Shown here: piece after piece, positions 41,705 through 49,895 of the stretch
Numbering within the stretch: the stretch's first letter is position 1
Layout: each line of letters begins with the position of its first letter
Assembly (NCBI RefSeq): GCF_042643355.1
Contig: NZ_JBHRSS010000003.1
Location: forward strand, 558,001-622,000
Origin: Salinisphaera aquimarina
Lineage (GTDB): Bacteria; Pseudomonadota; Gammaproteobacteria; Nevskiales; Salinisphaeraceae
Length of the DNA: 64,000 nt
Direction of reading: 5' to 3'
Program-made: the position numbers and the translations under genes
The notes under the pieces: generated by a model
Databases searched by the model: none
The model's input: the letters and a program-made list of their open reading frames with translations, nothing else
Told to the model about the DNA's origin: nothing

Positions 41705-41872
41705 AGGGTCTGTTGCCGTAAAACAGCCCTTGTCCCGTAGGGTTGGGCCTCAAATCACCTCAGCCGGCGTTGCAAGTCTTGATCGTGGCGAGCCACGACC
41801 GGCGACTCGCGCCTTGTCTAACGCAATTTGAGGACGCCAACGCGGCGCTCGGACGACGCGGCAACAGACCCT
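41705..41872. repeat. MITE-like nested palindrome (with the gene-free stretch 41563-41956)
   Basis: Outer perfect 14-bp terminal inverted repeats AGGGTCTGTTGCCG (41705-41718) and CGGCAACAGACCCT (41859-41872). Inside these lies a second dyad CCTCAAAT (41748-41755)/ATTTGAGG (41826-41833), and at the centre CGTGGC-GA-GCCACG (41784-41797). The element is 168 bp, carries no ORF with recognisable motifs and sits 84 bp before a LysR start. Three nested stems in one intergenic region fit a non-autonomous transposable element better than a terminator. No clear target duplication is visible at the edges, so mobility is inference. Confidence 0.6.
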
Positions 41873-41956
41873 AGTATTATCAGTCCGGCACAAAAATACA
41901 TGAACCGGCCGGGTTAATAACATTGCCCGCCGCGGCGCAACGGATATGGCCAGGCG

Positions 41957-42856
41957 ATGAAACGAATCGATCTCACGACGCTCCGGCTGTTTGTCTCCAT
42001 TGCCCATGAGCGCAGCCTGACGGGGGCCGCCGACCGCGAACACATCGCACTGGCCGCGGTGAGCAAGCGCATACGCGATCTGGAGACCCAGCTCGAAGCC
42101 GAGTTGCTCTATCGACGCCCGCGCGGCGTGGAACTGACCCCCGCCGGCGATGCCTTGCTGCACCATGCGCGCACCGTGCTCGACGACATGGAACGGCTGC
42201 AGGCGGATCTGAGCGAATACAGTCGCGGCGTGCGCGGACATGTCCGTCTCTATGCCAACACATCGGCGATCATCGAATTCCTGCCCGCGGACCTGAGCCG
42301 ATTCTGCCAGCGTCATCCCGAGGTCAAGATCGATCTGCAGGAGCGCATCAGCAGCGAAGTGGTACACGCGGTGCGGGAAGGCCTGACCGATATCGGCGTA
42401 TTCGCCGGTCAGCAGCCGGTGCAGTATCTGCAGACCTTTGCCTATCGCCGCGACCGGCTGGTGCTGGTCACCCCGCGCGATCATCCGCTGGGCGCGCGCA
42501 CCTCGGTGAGCCTGCAGGAAGCCGTAGCCTACGACTTCATCGGCTTGCAGCAGGACGCATCGCTGCACGAACTCATAGCGACCGCGGCCAAGAACAGCGG
42601 CGCGCGCCTGCGCATGCGTATCCAGGTGCGCAGCTTCGAGGGCATCTGCCGGATGATCAGCTACGGCATGGGCGTGGGCGTACTGCCCGACAATGCGGTG
42701 GCCGCGCTCGGCCACAGCCTGGATCTTTCGATCGTGCCGCTGAGCGACAGCTGGGCCGAGCGCCAGCTGTCGCTCGCCGTACGTGATTACGACGCGCTAT
42801 CGGTGCTGGCACGGCAGATGGTCGATCACCTGATCGGGCGGCCGGGCGACGCCTAG
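41957..42856 (+). CDS. LysR-family transcriptional regulator
   Basis: 299 residues. HTH in IDLTTLRLFVSIAHERSLTG and HIALAAVSKRIRDLETQLE, effector domain from ~90. The LYRRPRGVELTPAGDALLHHA segment closes the wing. It is encoded just before the CoA-transferase and HMG-CoA-lyase-family genes on the same strand and may control them. Same-strand rather than divergent placement is less usual for LysR. Confidence 0.87.
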   Translation: MKRIDLTTLRLFVSIAHERSLTGAADREHIALAAVSKRIRDLETQLEAELLYRRPRGVELTPAGDALLHHARTVLDDMERLQADLSEYSRGVRGHVRLYANTSAIIEFLPADLSRFCQRHPEVKIDLQERISSEVVHAVREGLTDIGVFAGQQPVQYLQTFAYRRDRLVLVTPRDHPLGARTSVSLQEAVAYDFIGLQQDASLHELIATAAKNSGARLRMRIQVRSFEGICRMISYGMGVGVLPDNAVAALGHSLDLSIVPLSDSWAERQLSLAVRDYDALSVLARQMVDHLIGRPGDA

Positions 42857-43009
42857 GATGCTGTCGGACTCACAGATCAATCGACTGCGCCGGCACGACA
42901 GTCGCGGCTACGCGTACGCGAAACACGAAGCCTCGTTCTGTGATCCGATGATTGTCGATTTCCGGCGTTGTGCCTAGGCTGAATCCATCATCCGAACGCA
43001 CGAGCCCCG

Positions 43010-44254
43010 ATGGAAGCCGCCGATCATGCAAGCGAGACCCGCGCCGCGATGGCCCTGGAAGGCATCCGGGTACTCGAACTCGGTCAGCTGATTGCCGGGC
43101 CGTTCGCCACCAAGCTGCTGGGCGAATTCGGCGCCGACGTGATCAAGATCGAGCCGCCCGGCACCGGCGACCCGCTGCGGCGTTGGCGCGTGATGCGCGG
43201 CGACACCTCGCTATGGTGGCATGTGCAGACCCGCAACAAGCGATCCCTGTCGCTGGATCTCAAGTCCGAAGAAGGCCAGGATATCGTAAAGCGACTGGTC
43301 GCCGAGGCGGATATCGTGGTCGAGAACTTCAGCCCCGGCCGGCTGGAGAAATGGAATCTCGGCTGGGAAGACCTGTCGGCGATCAACCCGAAGCTGATCA
43401 TGGTGCGCATCTCGGGCTACGGCCAGACCGGCCCCTATCGCGACCGGCCCGGTTTCGGCGTCATCGGCGAAGCCATGGGCGGGCTGCGTTATCTGTCCGG
43501 CGCCCCGGGCGAATCCTCGGTCCGCGTGGGTATTTCCATCGGCGATTCGCTGGCCGCGCTCTACGGCGTGATCGGCGCGCTGCTCGCCCTCACCGAGCGC
43601 GCTCGCTCCGGCCTAGGCCAGTACATCGACGTCGCCCTGTATGAGTCGGTGTTCGGCATGATGGAATCGCTGATTCCGGAATACGATGGCGCCGGGGTGG
43701 TCCGTGAACCCAGCGGCAGTGCCCTGCCCGGCATCACGCCGTCCAACGCCTATCGCTGCGAGGACGGCCGCGAAGTGCTCATCGCCGGCAACGGCGACAG
43801 CATCTTCAAGCGCCTGATGAGCGCCATCGGCCGCGACGATCTCGGCGACGATCCCGATCTGGCCCACAACGACGGCCGCAGCGCCCAGGCCGAGCGCATC
43901 GACACCGCCATCAACGACTGGACGCGCGAACACAGCCGCGCCGAGGTCCTCGAGGTGCTGGAAGCGGCCCGGGTGCCGGCCGGCCATCCCTACACCGCCC
44001 AGGACATCGTCGAGGACCCGCACTACGCGGCGCGCGAGATGATCCGGACCATTACCACTACCGACGGCGAGTCGCTGAAGGTGCCGGGGGTGCTGCCGCG
44101 CCTGAGCCGCACCCCCGGCCGTATCGACGGCGGTGGCCCCGCACTGGGCGAACACACCCAGGCCGTGCTCGACGAACTGGGCATCGACGCCGACACCCAG
44201 GCCGAACTGCATGCCCGCGGCGTGTGTTTTGGACCCGGGGGAACCTCTGGTTGA
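43010..44254 (+). CDS. Class III (CaiB/BaiF-family) CoA-transferase
   Basis: 414 residues, normal for the family. The N-terminus has GIRVLELGQLIAGPFATKLL, GADVIKIEPPGTGDPLRRW, and NKRSLSLDLKSEEG. The predicted catalytic Asp is Asp179 in VRVGISIGDSLAALYGVIG, aligned with the Asp169 region of formyl-CoA transferase. The enzyme moves CoA between two acids through an aspartyl-CoA thioester. Its partner acid is likely activated for the downstream lyase. Start at ATG 43010; ATG 43052 is possible. Confidence 0.9.
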   Translation: MEAADHASETRAAMALEGIRVLELGQLIAGPFATKLLGEFGADVIKIEPPGTGDPLRRWRVMRGDTSLWWHVQTRNKRSLSLDLKSEEGQDIVKRLVAEADIVVENFSPGRLEKWNLGWEDLSAINPKLIMVRISGYGQTGPYRDRPGFGVIGEAMGGLRYLSGAPGESSVRVGISIGDSLAALYGVIGALLALTERARSGLGQYIDVALYESVFGMMESLIPEYDGAGVVREPSGSALPGITPSNAYRCEDGREVLIAGNGDSIFKRLMSAIGRDDLGDDPDLAHNDGRSAQAERIDTAINDWTREHSRAEVLEVLEAARVPAGHPYTAQDIVEDPHYAAREMIRTITTTDGESLKVPGVLPRLSRTPGRIDGGGPALGEHTQAVLDELGIDADTQAELHARGVCFGPGGTSG

Positions 44255-44578
44255 ATCGTCACGGTCGCGCCGGCGTGCTTTGCGTGCGGCTGGCAAGGAG
44301 AGAAGAATGTAGCGTGCCCGACAATAGACCAGTTGCACGTGAATGATGAACGCCGCCGTCAAGGCGCGCGCAAAGCCCCGGCCTTTCTTGCAATGCAAGA
44401 AAGGTTCGGCCCAAGCCGCCCCGCTACGGCGTTGCCGGGTTCGGTCCGGCGACTGGTTGATGTTTGGGCCGGACGCGTTACCCGGCGCCTTGTATCTATG
44501 CCGTTTGCCTAATCTAATCTTTTAGGCGAACACGATCCGCCAGCAGTCAATCAGAGGTTCCCAGAGACAACGCCTGAC
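44255..44578. other. Structured intergenic leader, no gene seen
   Basis: 324 bp between the CoA-transferase and lyase genes. A perfect 23-bp palindrome CCTTTCTTGCA-A-TGCAAGAAAGG lies at 44382-44404. A nested stem follows: CCGGGT (44435-44440) with ACCCGG (44480-44485), enclosing GTCCGGC (44444-44450) with GCCGGAC (44468-44474). No T-run follows either stem. It could be a leader with regulatory folding, or an inserted palindromic repeat. Confidence 0.5.
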
Positions 44579-45502
44579 ATGAAAAACCGTATCCACATCA
44601 ACGACGTCGCCGCCCGCGACGGCTTCCAGATCGAAGCCGAATTCGTGCCCACCGGCGACAAGATCGCATTGATCGACGCCTTGTCGAGCACCGGCCTGGC
44701 CAAGATCGAGGCGACATCGTTCACCTCACCGAAGGCGATTCCCAACCTGCGCGACGCGGCCGACGTGATGGCCGGCATCCGGCGCGCCCCAGGTGTGGCT
44801 TATGTGGCGCTGATTCCCAACGAAAAAGGCGTGGAACGCGCGCTGGCCTGTGGCACCGATGAACTGAACTTCGTCATGTCGGCGAGCGACAGCCATGGCC
44901 GTGCCAATCTGCACATGAGCGCCGAGCAATCGCTGGAGCGTTTCGCCCGCATGGTGGATCTGGCCGCCGGCGCGGATGCCACGACCAACGCGTCCATCTC
45001 CACCGCTTTCGGCTGCCCCTTCGAAGGCGACGTCGCGCCCGAACGCGTGCTGGAGATCACGGCCCGCATCGCCGGCCTCGGCATCGACGGGGTCACCCTC
45101 TGCGACACCACCGGCATGGCCAATCCGCGTCAGGTCAGCGATCTGTGCCGCGCCGTGCGCGAACAGCACCCCGGTCTCGATCTCACCCTCCATCTGCACA
45201 ACACGCGCGGCATGGGCCTGGCCAATGCACTGGCGGGCTGGCAGGTCGGGGTGACCCGTTTCGACGCCGCGCTCGGTGGGCTCGGCGGCTGCCCGTTCGC
45301 GCCAGGGGCGACCGGCAACGTCTGTACCGAGGACCTCGTCCACATGTTCGAGCAGATGGGCGTCGACACCGGCGTCGATCTCGACGCCCTGCTCGCGGTG
45401 GCCTCGACCCTGCCGGACATCGTCGGCCACGCGGTACCCGGCCAGGTGGTCAAGGCCGGGACATCGCAGCGCCGCTATGCGTTGCCGGCAGCGGCCGGCT
45501 GA
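44579..45502 (+). CDS. Hydroxymethylglutaryl-CoA lyase family protein
   Basis: 307 residues, a TIM-barrel enzyme of the HMG-CoA lyase branch. Motifs: DVAARDGFQIEAEFVPT (substrate-binding Arg13 and metal Asp14), EATSFTSPKAIPNLRD, LHLHNTRGMGLAN (metal His pair) and GLGGCPFAPGATGNVCTEDL (catalytic Cys loop). It splits a 3-hydroxy-3-methyl acyl-CoA to acetyl-CoA plus a keto product. Beside a class III CoA-transferase, the substrate could be HMG-CoA or (R)-citramalyl-CoA; both use this fold. The long leader separates it from the transferase, but no opposing gene intervenes. Confidence 0.88.
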   Translation: MKNRIHINDVAARDGFQIEAEFVPTGDKIALIDALSSTGLAKIEATSFTSPKAIPNLRDAADVMAGIRRAPGVAYVALIPNEKGVERALACGTDELNFVMSASDSHGRANLHMSAEQSLERFARMVDLAAGADATTNASISTAFGCPFEGDVAPERVLEITARIAGLGIDGVTLCDTTGMANPRQVSDLCRAVREQHPGLDLTLHLHNTRGMGLANALAGWQVGVTRFDAALGGLGGCPFAPGATGNVCTEDLVHMFEQMGVDTGVDLDALLAVASTLPDIVGHAVPGQVVKAGTSQRRYALPAAAG

Positions 45503-45518
45503 GGCACGAAGTCCGCTA

Positions 45519-46385
45519 TCAGTCGCCGTCGATCCACGACGCGACGAGGTCGGGATGATCGTCGATGAACGTCTTGGCGGCCGCATCGTAAGAGCTGTTG
45601 TTGGCTTCGGCCAGCATCGGATTGATCTGTTCGAGCGTGAACGTCATCCGGCGTAGAAAACCGGTGATCTCGGGCTCGGCGTCGACCAGCGCGGGATTGA
45701 CGATGGCATCGACGTGTTCTTCGCCGCCCATGACGCCCTTGGGATCCTTGAGATAGCGCAGATCGTAGCGCTCCCATTTCCAGTGCGGGCTCCAGCCGGT
45801 AACCACGATCCATTCATACGCGTCGATGGCGCGCTTGAGCGCCGCGGTCATCGCCGGGCCGCTTGCGGTAATCAGCCGGTAGTCGTCGAGCCCGTAGGCC
45901 TCGAGCGCTTTCTTCGATACCTGCATCTCGCCGGCCCCGGCGCTGATGCCCTGGATGCGGCCATCGAGCTGCTCGACCACGTCCGGGTTGGTGAGATCCT
46001 CGAAGCTATCGAGCTGGTCAGCGGGCACATAGTCCGGCACCACCCAGCCCAGTTGCGCGCCGGTATAGATCGTGCCGAGATTGACCACCTTGTCCTTCAC
46101 CCGGTTCATATAGTCTGCGTGGGTGACCGGCAGCCAGGCGGCCAGGAAAACCGCGCGTTCGTTCTGCGCCGTGCCCACGAACGACACGCCCACCGACACC
46201 TGCTTGAGTTCCACCGGCGTGTCGTAGTGCGCCTCGATCAGATCGCGCGCGATGCGACTGATCGCCTCGTCGGCCGCATAGTTGTCGGTATAGATCGTGA
46301 TCGGCTCGGCCGCGGACGCGACCGACCCGCCGGCGAGCCCGGCCAGCAGCACCGCGATCGCCCCTAAAGTCTTGAAATAGCTCAA
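45519..46385 (-). CDS. Glycine-betaine-type ABC transporter substrate-binding protein (orphan)
   Basis: About 288 residues. Signal peptide GAIAVLLAGLAGGSVASAAE. Family OpuAC/ProX features: ITIYTDNYAADEAISRIARD, GWVVPDYVPADQLDSFEDL, WIVVTGWSPHWKWERYDLRY with the aromatic cage Trp residues. It binds quaternary amines or related osmolytes. TTG at 46385 is chosen because GAGGGAG precedes it; ATG at 46415 is in frame and possible. No permease or ATPase gene is near, so it must work with a transporter encoded elsewhere. Confidence 0.82.
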   Translation of the reverse strand: MSYFKTLGAIAVLLAGLAGGSVASAAEPITIYTDNYAADEAISRIARDLIEAHYDTPVELKQVSVGVSFVGTAQNERAVFLAAWLPVTHADYMNRVKDKVVNLGTIYTGAQLGWVVPDYVPADQLDSFEDLTNPDVVEQLDGRIQGISAGAGEMQVSKKALEAYGLDDYRLITASGPAMTAALKRAIDAYEWIVVTGWSPHWKWERYDLRYLKDPKGVMGGEEHVDAIVNPALVDAEPEITGFLRRMTFTLEQINPMLAEANNSSYDAAAKTFIDDHPDLVASWIDGD

Positions 46386-46685
46386 AACAACTCCCTCGCC
46401 CTGTTGTCGATACATTTGCCTGCCGCCGCGGTACGCACCCCCTGAGGCAGCGCCAGTGCGCGGACGCCGGCCGGTGACCGACGCGGTACATGCGCGGACG
46501 TGGCATGACCACCACACTGACATATCGGGGCAGCTCGGTACGATTCGCGCATCGGGACGGTCCCGTAGTAAGCGATGTGAACATCGACCGGACGAACAGG
46601 AGAATCACCCTATCGCCCGCGACCCCAAGCGCGCCGCGAGACCCGAACGAAATACGGAAAAAAAGGGGTTGTTGCGCCTCGCACC
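46386..46685. other. 300-bp intergenic spacer
   Basis: Between the betaine-type binding protein and an EamA exporter on the same strand. It probably holds the binding-protein promoter. Near 46660 there is an A7 run followed by G-rich DNA but no clear stem. No gene or repeat is recognised. Confidence 0.4.
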
Positions 46686-47639
46686 TCAATCGACCCGCTC
46701 GAACCTGCGGCGCGGCAGCGCACAGCGGCGCCCCCACCACATCGACTGCACCCCCGCGAGAATGATCAGCCCGATGCCGCACAGACCCAGCGTGTCCGGC
46801 AACGCCTGAAACAGCAGCACGCTCCAGAAGGCCGAGAACACCAGATAGCTGTAATCGCCGGCGGCCACCACCGGCGCAGGGCCGGTCTGATAGGCGCGAG
46901 CCATGCAGATATTGGCGGTCACGAGGATTGCCGCAAGAGCGACGATTGTCAGCGCCACAGGCCAGGCCAGATCGCGCATGCCCCCGAAGATGAACGACGA
47001 ATGCGCGGCGAGCGCCGGCAGCGGATGCCAGGCGAGCAGCACGACACCGAACACACCGACCATCAGAAACACGATGTTCAAACACAACGAGAGCACCAGC
47101 GGCGATTCGTCGCGGCACTGGGCGCCGGTGACAAGCGCAGCCAGCGCATAGAGCACGGCAGCCGCCAGCGGAAGCAGCAGCATGGGCGAGAAGGCATCGG
47201 TGCCGGGGCGCAGCAGCAGAAGTACGCCCACGAAACCGACAGCCACCGCCGGCAGATTGGCATCGCCCAGGCGTCGGCTGCCGATCGCCGACAACACCGT
47301 GATCAGCAAGGGCGCGGTATACAGGGCCGCCGAGACCGTCGGCATGTCGAGGCTCGGCAGCGCCGCATAGACCAACAACCACATACCGACCAGCAGCAGG
47401 CTGCGTATCACGACCCATAACCTGCGCTTGGGCCAGATCGCGCATCGACGGCGCAGAATCAGCATCACGAGCAGCGCCGGTACGGCGATCAGCGAGCGCA
47501 GCAACACCAGTTGCCAGACACTGATCTGTTCACTCACGATCTTGACCAGACCGTCACCCAGCGCCAGCACGACCGCCGCCAGCATGATGAAACCCAGACC
47601 CGCACCGGCGCGCGCGGCCGGCATCAGCTGTGTAGTCAT
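46686..47639 (-). CDS. EamA/DMT-family transporter
   Basis: 317 residues, ten hydrophobic segments, two EamA repeats. Starts with LGFIMLAAVVLALGDGLVKIV; the second repeat contains AYQTGPAPVVAAGDYSYLVFSAFW, typical of RarD/SAM-transporter-like members of the superfamily. Substrate unknown. It is divergent from a GcvA-type LysR gene with a 105-bp spacer containing a perfect 15-bp dyad. Confidence 0.87.
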   Translation of the reverse strand: MTTQLMPAARAGAGLGFIMLAAVVLALGDGLVKIVSEQISVWQLVLLRSLIAVPALLVMLILRRRCAIWPKRRLWVVIRSLLLVGMWLLVYAALPSLDMPTVSAALYTAPLLITVLSAIGSRRLGDANLPAVAVGFVGVLLLLRPGTDAFSPMLLLPLAAAVLYALAALVTGAQCRDESPLVLSLCLNIVFLMVGVFGVVLLAWHPLPALAAHSSFIFGGMRDLAWPVALTIVALAAILVTANICMARAYQTGPAPVVAAGDYSYLVFSAFWSVLLFQALPDTLGLCGIGLIILAGVQSMWWGRRCALPRRRFERVD

Positions 47640-47721
47640 CCATCCAATCCATGATGAAGCGATCGCGGCCGATGCTGCGCCGGGCGCGTACCGGCGTCAC
47701 TCGATTTATCGATCCGGATTC

Positions 47722-47736
47722 ATTACCTGAGGTAAT
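47722..47736. promoter_or_regulatory. LysR-type operator palindrome
   Basis: ATTACC-TGA-GGTAAT is a perfect dyad with the T-N11-A form, nine bases before the LysR start and in the promoter of the divergent exporter. It is one of the clearest operator candidates in the window. Confidence 0.65.
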
Positions 47737-47744
47737 GTATTGAT

Positions 47745-48656
47745 ATGAATCGCCTGAGTCGTCAATTGCCGCCCTTGGCCACCCTGCTGCCGTTCGAGGC
47801 GGCGGCTCGCCACGAGAGCTTCACCCGGGCCGCGGCGGAGCTGCATCTCACCCAGGCCGCCATCAGCCGCCAGATCCGGGCCCTGGAGAACGATCTGGGC
47901 ACACCGCTGTTCACGCGCTCGCATCGGGCCGTACGCCTGACCGACGCCGGCCTGCAGCTCGCGCGCGCCCTGAGCACCGGGCTCGAGACCATCGCGGCGA
48001 CCGCGCATCGGCTGCGCTCCCGCCGCGACAACGACGACATCATCCTGTTGGCCGAGATCTACGTCGCCATGTACTGGCTCATCCCGCGTCTGCCGGCCTT
48101 CCATGAAACGCATCCGGATATCCGGCTACGGGTGAATGCCTCCACCCAGCCGCTGACCCACGCCGAAGAATCGTTCGACATCGCCCTGCAATGCAGCGAT
48201 CGCCCGGCCGGCGCGCTCACGCCCCTGTTTTCGGTTCCCGACGCCGTGTTCCCGGTCTGCAGCCCCGCGGTCGCTGCCGAAGGCTCGCTCACCCTCGCCG
48301 AGCTGATGACCTATCCACTGCTGCACTGTCGCGATGATCCACAGGATGGCTGGATGACCTGGAACCAGTGGTTCGACGCAGTCGGTTCGCCGGCCACCGC
48401 AACCGGCGGCCTGGTGTTCGACAACTATCCGGTGGTGTTGCAAGCCGCGGTCATGGGCCAGGGCGTCGGTCTCGGTTGGGGACGCGGGGTGGAATACCTG
48501 TTGTCGACCGGACAACTCGTGCGCCCGACAAGCGAGCAACTGGTATTGGCAGACGGCCTCTCGGTCTACCGAACGGTGAGCGCTGCCGCTGAACAGCCAG
48601 GTGACAGGCGTCTGGCCGTCGTCACGAACTGGCTGGCGAGCGCCCTGAACGACTGA
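47745..48656 (+). CDS. LysR-family transcriptional regulator, GcvA-like
   Basis: 303 residues. The HTH LLPFEAAARHESFTRAAAEL, HLTQAAISRQIRALENDLG and RSHRAVRLTDAG is of the GcvA/AmpR type. The effector domain has YWLIPRLPAFHETHPDIRLR. It likely controls the divergent EamA exporter through the dyad at 47722-47736. The start ATG at 47745 matches the family start. Confidence 0.88.
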   Translation: MNRLSRQLPPLATLLPFEAAARHESFTRAAAELHLTQAAISRQIRALENDLGTPLFTRSHRAVRLTDAGLQLARALSTGLETIAATAHRLRSRRDNDDIILLAEIYVAMYWLIPRLPAFHETHPDIRLRVNASTQPLTHAEESFDIALQCSDRPAGALTPLFSVPDAVFPVCSPAVAAEGSLTLAELMTYPLLHCRDDPQDGWMTWNQWFDAVGSPATATGGLVFDNYPVVLQAAVMGQGVGLGWGRGVEYLLSTGQLVRPTSEQLVLADGLSVYRTVSAAAEQPGDRRLAVVTNWLASALND

Positions 48657-48754
48657 ACGCAGCTCTGGCTCGTTGCGCCGATCGGGCAGACCGCGCCGTG
48701 ATCATGCATCGCAGGCGCGCCAGCGCCGAGAGCATCCGACCAAGACCTCGTTGA

Positions 48755-49156
48755 TCAATCCTCGCGCGGATCGATTTCGGGGTCATCCAGATCGGTCTGA
48801 ACCCATCGTTCACTGACGTGAATATCGATGCTCTCCAGACGTCCCGGCCCGAGGTTATGGTACTTGTGCGGCACATGGGCCGGCCCGAGCACGACCTGCC
48901 CGGCACCGACCTCGATCCTGCGGTCGCCGACCGTGAACAGCGCCCGCCCCTGGCGCAGCACGAAGATTTCGTCGTAGGGATGCATATGCAGCGTCGGGCC
49001 GACGCCGATCTCGTCGGTCGAGTAAGCCAGCACGGTAACGCCGGTGCCCAGCCGGACACCCTCGACGCTTCCCTTCCACGGATTCATGTCCGTGAGCCAG
49101 TCGGTAGCTTCAGGCACCTTGAGCCGACTTTCCGAGGAACTGTTGTTCTGGCTCAT
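48755..49156 (-). CDS. Cupin-domain protein
   Basis: 133 residues, a single cupin barrel. Metal ligands: His57-x-His59, Glu63 (LHMHPYDEIFVLRQG) and His97 or His100 (PAHVPHKYHN). A beta-barrel body follows, with an acidic tail. Small cupins may be dioxygenases, isomerases or sensors; no activity is assigned. The next gene on the same strand (XRE-cupin regulator) starts 61 bp upstream of it in transcription order, so both may be co-transcribed. Confidence 0.82.
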   Translation of the reverse strand: MSQNNSSSESRLKVPEATDWLTDMNPWKGSVEGVRLGTGVTVLAYSTDEIGVGPTLHMHPYDEIFVLRQGRALFTVGDRRIEVGAGQVVLGPAHVPHKYHNLGPGRLESIDIHVSERWVQTDLDDPEIDPRED

Positions 49157-49217
49157 GACGTTTCTCCAGCGGACCGGCGACTACCGGGCGTAGCTCGCAG
49201 GGGCCCACGCATTCGTA

Positions 49218-49814
49218 TCAATAGACCACGTTGCGGATGAAAGTGACGATGCGGCTGCCCTCGTTCGCGTAGCCATGGGCACGATCGCTGGCGAAGACAT
49301 GGAAATCGTTCGCTTGAATGGTGCGCGGCGGCTCGTCGGCCACATACAGGGTCAGCGTGCCGGCGGTGACCACCAGCATGTCCTGCCAGCCGCCCGGGTT
49401 GGCGGCGGAATCGTAGCGTTCGCCCGGCGCCAGCGACCACGACCAGAGTTCGACTTCGTTGCGCGCGGCCTTGCTGGCGAGCAGCGTGGCATGGCTGGCC
49501 GGGTCGCGGCCGGCCCAGGCCACTTCCTCGATGCGGTCCGAGTCGCCACTTTCGCGCGGCTGCACCAGCGCGTGGAACAACACGCCCAGCGTCTCGGCGA
49601 TACGATCGAGGGTGTTGAGGCTGACGTTGACGTCGCCTTTTTCGATATTCACCAGCATGCGCCGACTCACGTCGGCACGCTCGGCTAGCAGTTGCTGACT
49701 GAGCCCGGCGTCCTGACGCAGGCGACGCACATTGTCGGCCACATGAACGAGCACATCCGGTCGCTTTTCGGGACTGTGCAATATATTGCGCTTTTCCTGA
49801 TTCTCGTCCATCAT
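49218..49814 (-). CDS. XRE-family regulator with cupin sensor domain
   Basis: 198 residues. N-terminal lambda-repressor-type HTH (RRLRQDAGLSQQLLAERADV, RRMLVNIEKGDVNVSLNTLD), then a cupin barrel from ~90 (WSLAPGERYDSAAN, DMLVVTAGTLTLYV, FHVFASDRAHGYANEG). The cupin lacks a full His-x-His metal set, so it may bind a ligand without metal. Divergent from an RhtA-like exporter 81 bp away; this pairing is common for amino-acid exporters. Start at 49814 (MMDENQ) has AGGG upstream; 49811 is also possible. Confidence 0.87.
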   Translation of the reverse strand: MMDENQEKRNILHSPEKRPDVLVHVADNVRRLRQDAGLSQQLLAERADVSRRMLVNIEKGDVNVSLNTLDRIAETLGVLFHALVQPRESGDSDRIEEVAWAGRDPASHATLLASKAARNEVELWSWSLAPGERYDSAANPGGWQDMLVVTAGTLTLYVADEPPRTIQANDFHVFASDRAHGYANEGSRIVTFIRNVVY

Positions 49815-49895
49815 GCCGGCCCTGAACACCGGCGCGACCACGCCCTGGACCGGCAGCACCTGAATAGGCCGGTCGCATCCATCGGCTGTCTTGTC

